Origin: an uncultured Lachnospiraceae bacterium
GTDB lineage: Bacteria > Bacillota > Clostridia > Lachnospirales > Lachnospiraceae
NCBI GenBank assembly: GCA_905236585.1
Contig: CAJOQZ010000159.1
Coordinates: 1 to 5,845 of the forward strand
Reading direction: 5' to 3'
Length of the DNA stretch: 5,845 nucleotides
A program made the position numbers and the translations under genes. Within the stretch, counting starts at the first letter, position 1. Each line of letters begins with the position of its first letter. Below are positions 1 to 5,845 of this stretch, piece after piece. The notes under the pieces are model-generated. The model was not told where the DNA came from and did no database searches. It saw nothing but the letters and a program-made list of their open reading frames with translations.

Positions 1-2
1 AT

Positions 3-2180
3 CGCTTTTTGGAAGCGTTGTCCGGCGTGCGAGGGAATCAGCGGGTTACTTCGGACAATCCCGAAGCGACGTATGATACGTTGGAAAAATACGGCTATGA
101 CATGGTGGAACGCGCAAGAGATCAGAAACTCGATCCCGTGATCGGACGTGACGCGGAGATCCGCAACGTAATCCGCATCCTCTCCCGGAAGACGAAAAAT
201 AATCCGGTTTTGATCGGCGATCCCGGCGTCGGGAAGACGGCGGTTGTCGAGGGCTTAGCGCAGCGTATCGCCCGCGGCGACGTTCCCGACGGGTTAAAAG
301 ACCACAAACTGTTCGCCCTTGATATGGGTGCGCTGATTGCCGGAGCGAAGTACCGCGGCGAGTTTGAGGAACGCTTGAAGGCAGTGCTCAACGACGTGAA
401 AAATTCCGATGGGCAGATCATCCTGTTTATCGACGAATTACATACGATCGTCGGCGCGGGCAAGACAGACGGCGCTATGGACGCGGGCAACCTGTTAAAA
501 CCGATGCTGGCGCGGGGCGAACTGCATTGCATCGGCGCGACGACGCTGGATGAATACCGGGAATATGTCGAAGAGGACGCTGCGCTGGAACGGCGGTTTC
601 AGCCGGTAATGGTGGATGAGCCGACGGTGGAGGATACCATCTCGATCCTTCGCGGAATCAAGGAGCGCTACGAAGTATATCACGGCGTTAAGATTACGGA
701 TGCGGCGCTGGTGTCGGCAGCGACGTTGTCCGATCGTTACATCTCCGACCGTTTTCTGCCGGATAAAGCGATCGACCTTGTAGATGAGGCTTGCGCGTCG
801 ATCAAGACCGAACTTGATTCCATGCCGACAGAAGTGGATGAGTTGAATCGAAAAGTCATGCAGTTGGAGATCGAGGAGACGGCGCTGAAAAAAGAAAGCG
901 ATTCGCTTAGCAAGGAACGCCTTGCCGTTCTGCAAAAAGAACTTTCCGACCTGCGGGACGAGTTAAATGCGAAGAAAGCCCAGTGGGAAAACGAAAAAGA
1001 CGCGGTAAGCAAAGTTTCCAACCTGCGCGAACAGATCGAATCGGTTCGTGCCGAAATCGAAATGGCGAAGAACAGTTATGACTTGAATAAGGCGGCGGAA
1101 CTCGAATACGGAACGCTGCCGCAGTTGGTTCGGCAAAAGGAAGAGGAAGAAGAGGCGTTAAAGAGCAAGCAGATCACGCTTGTTCATGAGAGCGTGGACA
1201 GCGATGAGATCGAAGCGATCGTTTCCCGTTGGACGGGGATTCCGGTTGCGAAGTTGAACGAATCGGAGAGGAACAAGACGCTGCACCTTGCGGACGAACT
1301 GCATAAGCGCGTCGTCGGACAGAATGAAGCGGTGGAAAAAGTTTCCGAAGCGATCATCCGCTCCCGTGCCGGGATCAAGGACCCGGGCAAACCGATCGGC
1401 TCCTTCCTGTTTTTGGGACCGACCGGCGTCGGGAAAACGGAACTGGCGAAAACGCTTGCAGAGGCTCTGTTTGACGACGAAAACAATATCGTTCGGATTG
1501 ATATGTCGGAGTATATGGAGAAATATTCCGTATCCCGTTTGATCGGAGCGCCTCCGGGATATGTCGGTTATGACGAAGGCGGACAGTTGACGGAAGCCGT
1601 ACGCAGAAAACCGTATTCGGTCGTCCTTTTTGACGAGGTGGAAAAGGCGCACCCGGATGTGTTCAATGTTCTGCTGCAGGTTTTAGATGACGGACGGATT
1701 ACTGATTCCCGTGGGCGGACGGTGGATTTTAAGAATACGATCATCATTATGACGTCGAATCTCGGTTCGGAATTTCTGCTTGAGGGGACGAGCGCGGACG
1801 GCACAGTAGAGGCGTCGGCGGAAAAACAGGTGATGGAACTGCTCCGCTCCTCCTTCCGACCGGAATTTTTGAACCGTCTGGATGAGATCATTATGTTCCG
1901 TCCATTGACGAAGGACAACATCGGACATATCGTCGACCTGCTTCTTTCGGAGTTGAACGAGCGGTTAAAAGACCGCCAGTTGTCCGTCGAACTGTCCGAC
2001 GCGGCAAAGGATTATGTGGCAAACGAGGCATATGATCCGGTCTACGGGGCGCGTCCGCTGAAGCGGTTTTTGCAGAAGCACGTTGAGACGATGGCGGCAA
2101 AAGTCATCCTCGAAGGAAAGGTGTCTTTGGGAGATACGATCCGCATTGACGCGGACGGCGACGGGCTTCATGTAGCATAA
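3..2180 (+). CDS. clpB: ATP-dependent disaggregase chaperone ClpB (5' end missing)
   Basis: ClpB is a hexameric AAA+ chaperone of the cytoplasm that threads aggregated proteins through its central pore, working with DnaK/DnaJ/GrpE. The reading frame is open from base 3, so the TTG at 9 is an internal codon and not the start. The 725 residues present align by motif spacing with E. coli ClpB from about residue 135, so only the N-domain is lost off the edge. Numbering from base 3: first Walker A GDPGVGKT at 72-79, pore tyrosine in KYRG at 117, Walker B D144-E145. A coiled-coil middle domain spans about 274-390, which separates ClpB from the short-middle-domain ClpC and ClpA. The second Walker A GPTGVGKT is at 472-479, pore loop GYVG with Y520, Walker B D544-E545, and sensor-2 GAR with R684. 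All catalytic motifs are intact. No ClpP-docking IGF/L tripeptide is visible, as expected for ClpB. The gene is followed by its own terminator. Regulation (CIRCE/CtsR type) cannot be seen because the upstream region is absent. Confidence 0.97.
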   Translation, partial: RFLEALSGVRGNQRVTSDNPEATYDTLEKYGYDMVERARDQKLDPVIGRDAEIRNVIRILSRKTKNNPVLIGDPGVGKTAVVEGLAQRIARGDVPDGLKDHKLFALDMGALIAGAKYRGEFEERLKAVLNDVKNSDGQIILFIDELHTIVGAGKTDGAMDAGNLLKPMLARGELHCIGATTLDEYREYVEEDAALERRFQPVMVDEPTVEDTISILRGIKERYEVYHGVKITDAALVSAATLSDRYISDRFLPDKAIDLVDEACASIKTELDSMPTEVDELNRKVMQLEIEETALKKESDSLSKERLAVLQKELSDLRDELNAKKAQWENEKDAVSKVSNLREQIESVRAEIEMAKNSYDLNKAAELEYGTLPQLVRQKEEEEEALKSKQITLVHESVDSDEIEAIVSRWTGIPVAKLNESERNKTLHLADELHKRVVGQNEAVEKVSEAIIRSRAGIKDPGKPIGSFLFLGPTGVGKTELAKTLAEALFDDENNIVRIDMSEYMEKYSVSRLIGAPPGYVGYDEGGQLTEAVRRKPYSVVLFDEVEKAHPDVFNVLLQVLDDGRITDSRGRTVDFKNTIIIMTSNLGSEFLLEGTSADGTVEASAEKQVMELLRSSFRPEFLNRLDEIIMFRPLTKDNIGHIVDLLLSELNERLKDRQLSVELSDAAKDYVANEAYDPVYGARPLKRFLQKHVETMAAKVILEGKVSLGDTIRIDADGDGLHVA

Positions 2181-2197
2181 GGATTACCATTCATGAC

Positions 2198-2234
2198 AAA
2201 AAAGTGACCTTTCACGACGAGAGGTCATTTTTTT
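2198..2234 (+). terminator. Intrinsic terminator of clpB
   Basis: The hairpin begins 17 nt after the clpB stop codon. TGACCT (2205-2210) pairs with AGGTCA (2222-2227). The stem can extend inward by T-G, T-A and C-G pairs to a five-base loop (2214-2218), and outward through a G-T wobble and six A-T pairs. Seven Ts (2228-2234) follow. Because A6 lies on the left arm, it could also terminate from the opposite direction, but no gene on that strand is supported. Confidence 0.85.
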
Positions 2235-2405
2235 GATTTCTTCTCCGATATATATTATGTAAAAAATAGTCAAGGATGGCGCATTTTTTCAAGGACGAAA
2301 AGTTATGTTACGCACAAGTAGTCTTTGGAGAGACGTGTCTTTTTTGTACCCTTTTTTAAGGAGACGTCTTTTCTAAGACTCAAGGGAGTAATCTTATTTA
2401 TTTCG
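2235..2405 (+). promoter_or_regulatory. Intergenic region presumed to hold the promoter of the 506-residue protein gene
   Basis: A promoter is expected here because clpB is closed by a terminator and the next gene starts at 2420. The best -10-like stretch is the AT-rich run at 2249-2259 (TATATATTATG). One reading is TTGATT (2233-2238) and TATGTA (2256-2261) with a 17-bp spacer, a weak match to the housekeeping consensus. An alternative is CCGATAT at 2245-2251, which matches seven of eight bases of the B. subtilis SigD -10 (GCCGATAT), but there is no convincing TAAA at the right distance. The transcript would have a leader of about 150 nt carrying the GAGACGT repeats. The exact start is not decidable by eye. 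Confidence 0.3.
2328..2370 (+). repeat. Two GAGACGT palindromic units 31 bp apart
   Basis: AGACGTGTCT (2331-2340, inverted repeat with a 2-bp centre) and AGACGTCT (2362-2369, perfect 8-bp palindrome) share GAGACGT. The shared words start 31 bp apart, close to three helical turns, and each is followed by a short T-run. They could be paired protein-binding sites, or in RNA the first AGACGT could pair with the second ACGTCT. No function is recognised. Confidence 0.45.
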
Positions 2406-2412
2406 AAGGAGG
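2406..2412 (+). promoter_or_regulatory. Ribosome binding site AAGGAGG
   Basis: AAGGAGG is a full match to the anti-Shine-Dalgarno sequence, with 7 nt to the ATG at 2420. It fixes the start of the 506-residue protein and implies efficient translation. Confidence 0.9.
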
Positions 2413-2419
2413 ACAACGT

Positions 2420-3940
2420 ATGAGGATTGCAAACAGTAACGTAGCAATGGCGTCACAGCGAAACTATGTCGAACAGGGGCGGCAGAATATCGCAAAGGCA
2501 AAAGGCAATATCGTCGGGATGATGTCTAAGGGCATGCTTACTCAGTCAGATGTGAAAAATACATGGGCGGATATGTTAAGCCTATCATCAGACGGCGAAG
2601 GAAGCGGCGCGGGGATTTCGGAAACCTACGATAAGAACCACGGCGTAAGAAAACTCGGAAAAACGAATGACGTCTGTGATGTGTCAAAGAGTATGGATTC
2701 GTTCCGCAATTCCCTTCTGCAGCAGATGCTGGACCGTTTCTCTTCAATCGGTTTTGACGTAAGCGGGCTGTCGGAGCGGCTGTCGGGCAGCAGCATGGGC
2801 GTCTGGCACAAATCCGTTTCCGAACTATCGTATTACGAGGAGGAGTATACGTCGTTCTCGGCGCAGGGCATGGCGTGTACCGAAGACGGACGGCGGATAG
2901 ATTTTAACGTGGAGATGGAGATGAGCCGAAGTTTTGCGCTCTATACGCAGACGGCGATTCCGATGATCCCGAGCGCGTTCATGGACCCGCTGGTAGTCAA
3001 TATTGGAAACGGCTCGGCGGAGATTTCGGATCAGAAATTCCGATTCGATCTGGATGCGGACGGGACGATGGAAGAGATTTCCATGCCGACGAGGGGCAGC
3101 GCGTTTTTAGCACTCGATCTGAACGAGGACGGGAAGATCAATGACGGCAGCGAATTGTTTGGAACGAAAAGCGGAGACGGCTTTAAGGATTTAGCAAAAT
3201 ACGACAGCGACGGCAACGGCTGGATTGATGAGAACGACGAGATTTTTGACAAACTGAAGATCTGGTATAAAAACGGCGACGGAGAGGACGAACTGATTAA
3301 CTTAAAGGAGGCGGATATCGGCGCGATTTATCTGGGGGAGCAGTCGACGACGTTCAAACTGCAGGGCAGCGATCAGTCCACCAATGGCATGATCCGTTCG
3401 ACGGGAATCTTTTTACATGAAAGCACCGGCATGGCGGGGACGATCCAGCATGTGGATTTGGCAACCGGCGGGAAGATGAGTACGGATGCGCAAGCCGCGG
3501 TGTATGAGGTGAATGACGGTGATACGGTGACGGTTTCTGATTACGCGACAGAGGCGACGGACGCGCTAAGCGGCGCATCGGCGAACGAGCAGGCGGAGAA
3601 TGCGCGGCAGACGGAACGCGACCGGCAGTCCGAAGCGGCGAAACGCAGGGAGCGGCGGCTTAAGAAAAAACAGGAGGAGCAGGAGAGGCTCGATAAACGC
3701 CGCGCCCAAAAAGAGCAGATGGAAGAACTGCGCGAAAAGCAGATTGAACGGAAAGAGGCGATCGAGGAGCGCATGGAGAAGAAGCGCGAAGAAGAACTCT
3801 ATGAGGAGCGGCAGGTGGAACATGAGATGCTGACGGAGGCAGGAGAAGAGGCAGCCGAAGACGGGAGCGGCATGGATGAGGCGGCCGGGGCATATGAAGA
3901 AGTCATCGGAGTAACGGAAGCAGGAGAGGAGATTATATAA
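2420..3940 (+). CDS. Unassigned protein with EF-hand-like calcium loops and a long charged helix
   Basis: I do not recognise a named gene. The 506-residue product has no signal peptide or membrane segment. Residues 1-188 form a Ser/Met-rich N-terminal region beginning MRIANSNVAMASQRNY. Residues 189 to about 350 resemble the calcium-loop domain found in many large bacterial secreted and RTX-type proteins. That domain starts DPLVVNIGNG and continues with DLDADG (210-215), DLNEDGKINDGSELFG (233-248), DSDGNGWIDENDE (262-274, a canonical 12-residue EF-hand loop) and NGDGEDE (285-291). Aspartate and asparagine ligands occupy the expected positions, so Ca2+ binding is a good inference. Residues about 390-471 are almost all Glu, Lys, Arg and Gln, predicting a coiled coil or single ER/K helix, followed by an acidic tail with TEAGEE twice (472 and 499). 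The gene is monocistronic between two terminators. Lack of a Sec signal suggests a cytoplasmic protein or export by a non-Sec route. A link to flagella is possible but unproven. Gene reality is near certain; function is unknown. Confidence 0.93.
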   Translation: MRIANSNVAMASQRNYVEQGRQNIAKAKGNIVGMMSKGMLTQSDVKNTWADMLSLSSDGEGSGAGISETYDKNHGVRKLGKTNDVCDVSKSMDSFRNSLLQQMLDRFSSIGFDVSGLSERLSGSSMGVWHKSVSELSYYEEEYTSFSAQGMACTEDGRRIDFNVEMEMSRSFALYTQTAIPMIPSAFMDPLVVNIGNGSAEISDQKFRFDLDADGTMEEISMPTRGSAFLALDLNEDGKINDGSELFGTKSGDGFKDLAKYDSDGNGWIDENDEIFDKLKIWYKNGDGEDELINLKEADIGAIYLGEQSTTFKLQGSDQSTNGMIRSTGIFLHESTGMAGTIQHVDLATGGKMSTDAQAAVYEVNDGDTVTVSDYATEATDALSGASANEQAENARQTERDRQSEAAKRRERRLKKKQEEQERLDKRRAQKEQMEELREKQIERKEAIEERMEKKREEELYEERQVEHEMLTEAGEEAAEDGSGMDEAAGAYEEVIGVTEAGEEII

Positions 3941-4012
3941 GGAGAAACAAAGTCATTTATGTAAAATGTGCAAAAGGAAACAGGTTCCTTAGATAATGTG
4001 TATTAGTCCAAG

Positions 4013-4042
4013 ACCGGAGCGGGATGCTGCTCCGGTTTTTTT
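4013..4042 (+). terminator. Intrinsic terminator of the 506-residue protein gene
   Basis: ACCGGAGC (4013-4020) pairs perfectly with GCTCCGGT (4029-4036) around an 8-nt loop (GGGATGCT). It is followed by a T7 run (4036-4042). The hairpin lies 72 nt after the stop codon and is the strongest terminator in the window. Confidence 0.93.
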
Positions 4043-4086
4043 AACACCTGTGAAAAAAGTTGACAATGACAATTTGCCTCACGTAC

Positions 4087-4115
4087 TTGTTTTTAGAGGA
4101 TATTGGTGGTATATA
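4087..4115 (+). promoter_or_regulatory. Candidate promoter for the surface-protein gene
   Basis: TTGTTT (4087-4092) and TATATA (4110-4115) are separated by 17 bp, and TG at 4107-4108 gives an extended -10 (TGnTATATA). Initiation would fall near 4122, just where the first leader hairpin begins. A perfect -35 hexamer TTGACA sits further upstream at 4060-4065 but has no good -10 at 16-18 bp, so it may mark a second promoter or be chance. The placement after a strong terminator makes a promoter in this interval very likely; the exact hexamers are tentative. Confidence 0.5.
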
Positions 4116-4121
4116 TTATGG

Positions 4122-4278
4122 TGACTCCGGGAAGCAATCCGGGGGGTAGTTTATGACTTGCAATTGTTCAGGTACCCTGAATAGTTGCCCGGAATTTTCT
4201 TTGTGTTTGGAAACGGCGGAGAGAAAGTCTGCGGTTTCCCGGCGGTCGTAAAAAGAGAGCGACCGTGCAGCCATGAAA
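4122..4278 (+). promoter_or_regulatory. Structured 5' leader of the surface-protein mRNA
   Basis: This stretch lies in the 353-nt gap between genes and is rich in self-complementarity. H1: CTCCGG (4125-4130) with CCGGGG (4139-4144). H2: GCAAT plus TTCAGG (4160-4172) with CCTGAA plus GTTGC (4176-4188), closed by a 3-nt loop. H3: GGAAAC plus GCGGA (4209-4220) with TCTGC plus GTTTCC (4228-4239), with one G-G mismatch. H4: CGGTCG (4243-4248) with CGACCG (4260-4265). None is followed by a T-run, so these are not terminators. The Shine-Dalgarno is left outside the stems. Such a leader could stabilise an abundant surface-protein mRNA or sense a signal. I see no signature of the c-di-GMP, SAM, TPP or T-box families. 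Confidence 0.55.
4153..4251 (+). CDS. Possible 32-codon cysteine-rich upstream ORF in the leader
   Basis: An ATG at 4153 opens a frame of 32 codons ending at TAA 4249-4251. The peptide begins MTCNCSGTLNSC and has four cysteines (residues 3, 5, 12, 18). A G-run (4141-4146) lies 6 nt upstream as a poor Shine-Dalgarno. Translation would run through H2 and H3 and stop in the H4 loop, so it could couple ribosome movement to leader folding. It overlaps no other gene. It may equally be a chance frame in a structured RNA, and nothing here proves translation. Confidence 0.18.
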   Translation: MTCNCSGTLNSCPEFSLCLETAERKSAVSRRS

Positions 4279-4285
4279 AAGGAGG
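4279..4285 (+). promoter_or_regulatory. Ribosome binding site AAGGAGG
   Basis: AAGGAGG with 8 nt to the ATG at 4294 decides the start. An in-frame ATG at 4273 lies upstream of this site and has no Shine-Dalgarno of its own, so it is not used as the start. Confidence 0.92.
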
Positions 4286-4293
4286 AAAATAGC

Positions 4294-5845
4294 ATGGTGA
4301 AAATGAAAAGAAAAGTCGGTGCGCTGCTCCTTATTTTTGCGATGGTTTTCGCAACGGCGGCGGCATTCGTACCGGCGACAGAAGTGAAGGCGGCAGATTC
4401 TGGTTATTTATATATTACCGCTGACGGCAGTTATAGTTTTGTTGCATTAGGTAATGATAATGGAGGTCCGACGGGTGCAGTAGTTAGAATTGTTATTGAT
4501 GGAGAAGATCCAGATAGTGCTACAGTACAATCAAGGTATAAAAAAGGCGTTTCATATAGTAATAACACACTTACGCTTAATGACATAACAATTAGTCAGC
4601 AGATTAACCCGCTGATTGATATGACGATTGCATTTTCAGGAGCTGTTACGGTACAAGGAGCATTAGATTTGAACTATGCTGCTACACCCCCGCAGGTGAC
4701 AATGAAGGCATTGTCAAATGGATCGAGTTTTACAGCGGAAGGCATCATGAATACAAGTCCGAGTGCAAAGGCGATCCTGCTTGATGAAAATACAATTTGT
4801 TCGGCGAGCGATTTGTCTGGGGACGTTGCGGAGAAACTTACTTTTTCCTATAAGGGATCTACATCCGATTCCGGTGAAAACGGTAATTTTGCTATTGATA
4901 GCGCGCTTGTGAATGGCGAAAAAGTAGATTACAATATTATTTCTTCGCGGATGTATACCTATTCGGCAGTTGAGACTATGACCGACGCTGTTGATGGATC
5001 GATTGTTACATTATTAGATATTAAAGAGCCGAGTACCGGTCCGGTGAATGGATATTATACGGTAACGCTTTCCGGTCTTAACGTAAAAGCAGGTGATTCC
5101 ATTGTCGTTCTTCATTACACAGGAACAGAATGGGAGAGACTGGAAGCAACCAGCGTAACAAACGGCAGCGTTACATTCAAGACGAAGTCGTTCTCGCCGT
5201 TTGCGATTATCAAGGCGGATGCAGACAAGGCGGCAGCCTTCGGCATGTATAATCCGGCGACGAAGAAATTTACCGACATGACGGCGCTCAACAATCTGAC
5301 GAAGACGGTCATCGGCAACGCGGAAGAGGGCTTGAACGCAGGCAAGATGAAGCTGTCCGGCGCCAACGGCGCGGCGGTAACCGTACTTGCGGGTGACGCG
5401 AAGTCGGATCTCGAAGACAACGCGATCACACCGGCGGTCAAGGAATTTGTCAAGAACTATGTCATTAAGGCGAACGCCGGAACAGTAACCGGCAAGGCGA
5501 CATCGGAAGACATAGCGGGCATCTATTATTTCTCGCTGAAAGCAACCGAGACAGGCGACGTCACCTTCAAATTAGAGGACGCGGTAGCGAACGCATTCGG
5601 CAAATATGCAATCGTCCTTCACTATACCGGGAACGCCGCGGACGAGGACGGCGTAACGGCGCAGTATGTGAAGGTTTCCGATGGCGGCAAACTGACGGCA
5701 CATTTCAACAGTTACTCGCCGGTAGCGATTATCGCAACGACGGTGGAAAGTGCGCAGACGCTTGTAAACACCTACAACCACGGCATCGGCAGCGACGAGA
5801 TCGGTGCGGCGGCAGGAACGACGGCGGCGACCGTAGCGACGACCC
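4294..5845 (+). CDS. Secreted cell-surface protein with tandem 'VLHYTG...SPFAII' domains (3' end missing)
   Basis: The frame is open from ATG 4294 to the right edge, giving 517 residues with no stop. Residues 1-33 are a classic Sec signal peptide: KMKRK, a hydrophobic core at about 10-26, and cleavage probably after VKA (33). The region about 35-240 is beta-rich and includes VSYSNNTLTLNDITIS, a pattern like the 'NTLTLNN' strands of Firmicute beta-helix or carbohydrate-binding surface proteins. Two related modules follow: residues about 270-307 (VVLHYTG...SFSPFAIIK) and 440-481 (IVLHYTG...SYSPVAIIA). The last residues are Ala/Thr-rich, typical of a linker before a wall or membrane anchor such as a sortase signal, but that part is outside the window. 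Only one cysteine (169) is present. Base composition jumps from about 35-40% G+C in the N-terminal half to 60-68% after about 5220, suggesting a mosaic gene. The ligand is unknown; adhesion or glycan binding is a guess from domain type. Confidence 0.9.
   Translation, partial: MVKMKRKVGALLLIFAMVFATAAAFVPATEVKAADSGYLYITADGSYSFVALGNDNGGPTGAVVRIVIDGEDPDSATVQSRYKKGVSYSNNTLTLNDITISQQINPLIDMTIAFSGAVTVQGALDLNYAATPPQVTMKALSNGSSFTAEGIMNTSPSAKAILLDENTICSASDLSGDVAEKLTFSYKGSTSDSGENGNFAIDSALVNGEKVDYNIISSRMYTYSAVETMTDAVDGSIVTLLDIKEPSTGPVNGYYTVTLSGLNVKAGDSIVVLHYTGTEWERLEATSVTNGSVTFKTKSFSPFAIIKADADKAAAFGMYNPATKKFTDMTALNNLTKTVIGNAEEGLNAGKMKLSGANGAAVTVLAGDAKSDLEDNAITPAVKEFVKNYVIKANAGTVTGKATSEDIAGIYYFSLKATETGDVTFKLEDAVANAFGKYAIVLHYTGNAADEDGVTAQYVKVSDGGKLTAHFNSYSPVAIIATTVESAQTLVNTYNHGIGSDEIGAAAGTTAATVATT

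Noticed and set aside
9..11. TTG at 9 as the start of clpB
   Set aside because: The frame is open upstream and RFLEAL continues the conserved ClpB sequence; the gene is simply cut by the window edge.
122..1928. Several reverse-strand open frames of 60-165 codons opposite clpB
   Set aside because: They lie fully inside the strongly conserved clpB frame, are Arg/Ser-rich as expected for antisense shadows of GC-rich codons, and show no recognisable domain.
2270..2386. Repeated TCAAGG words (2270, 2289, 2380)
   Set aside because: They are short with irregular spacing (19 and 91 bp) and no symmetry; likely chance.
3354..3893. Reverse-strand and +-frame shadows over the charged-helix region
   Set aside because: Low-complexity GAG/AAG/CGC codons produce long open frames on the other strand by composition alone; there is no ribosome site or domain.
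3974..3990. AAGGAA/TTCCTT hairpin after the 506-residue protein gene
   Set aside because: It is a 6-bp AT-containing stem without a T-tract, and the true terminator follows at 4013. It may be incidental or a minor RNA-stability hairpin.
4060..4065. Perfect TTGACA as the -35 of the surface-gene promoter
   Set aside because: No acceptable -10 occurs 16-18 bp downstream (TACTTG is the nearest). The extended -10 at 4110-4115 with TTGTTT is better, though a second promoter cannot be excluded.
4273..4275. ATG at 4273 as the start of the surface protein (in frame, 7 codons upstream)
   Set aside because: The strong AAGGAGG lies downstream of it, and starting at 4294 gives a normal signal peptide n-region.
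4122..4278. c-di-GMP riboswitch or T-box in the leader
   Set aside because: The conserved c-di-GMP-I core (GCAAA segments with a GNRA-loop receptor) and the T-box GGUGGNACCGCG-type sequence are not present.

Overview
The window looks like chromosome from a Gram-positive Firmicute, most likely a Clostridia or Lachnospiraceae-type organism. The reasons are strong AAGGAGG ribosome binding sites 7-8 nt before the start codons, intrinsic terminators with T-tracts, a ClpB sequence of Clostridia type, and a secreted surface-type protein with 'SPFAII' domains. Base composition is roughly 50-60% G+C in most coding DNA, with one clearly AT-richer patch. The taxonomic placement is an inference from sequence character; no search was run.

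Three genes lie on the + strand, each apparently its own transcription unit. (1) Positions 3-2180 hold the 3' five-sixths of clpB, the disaggregase chaperone. It lacks only its N-terminal domain, which lies off the left edge, and it ends at an intrinsic terminator (2198-2234). (2) After a 239-nt intergenic region containing a 31-bp-spaced palindromic repeat, positions 2420-3940 encode a 506-residue protein of unknown function. It has no signal peptide, a cluster of EF-hand-like calcium-binding loops, a long uninterrupted highly charged helix and an acidic tail. It is followed by a perfect 8-bp-stem terminator (4013-4042). (3) Positions 4294 to the right edge encode the first 517 residues of a Sec-secreted surface protein. 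It has an AT-rich N-terminal module and two copies of a 'VLHYTG...SP(F/V)AII' beta-type domain. Its C-terminus is outside the window.

The third gene is preceded by an extended -10 type promoter candidate (about 4087-4115) and a roughly 170-nt leader. The leader can fold into four hairpins and has at least one competing long-range pairing. It also contains a 32-codon cysteine-rich upstream ORF. I do not recognise the leader as a known riboswitch class. It and the calcium-loop/charged-helix protein are the least ordinary parts of the window.

I see no tRNA, rRNA, CRISPR array, insertion sequence or attachment site. The three genes have no evident shared pathway: one is heat-shock proteostasis and the others are an unassigned calcium-loop protein and a cell-surface protein.
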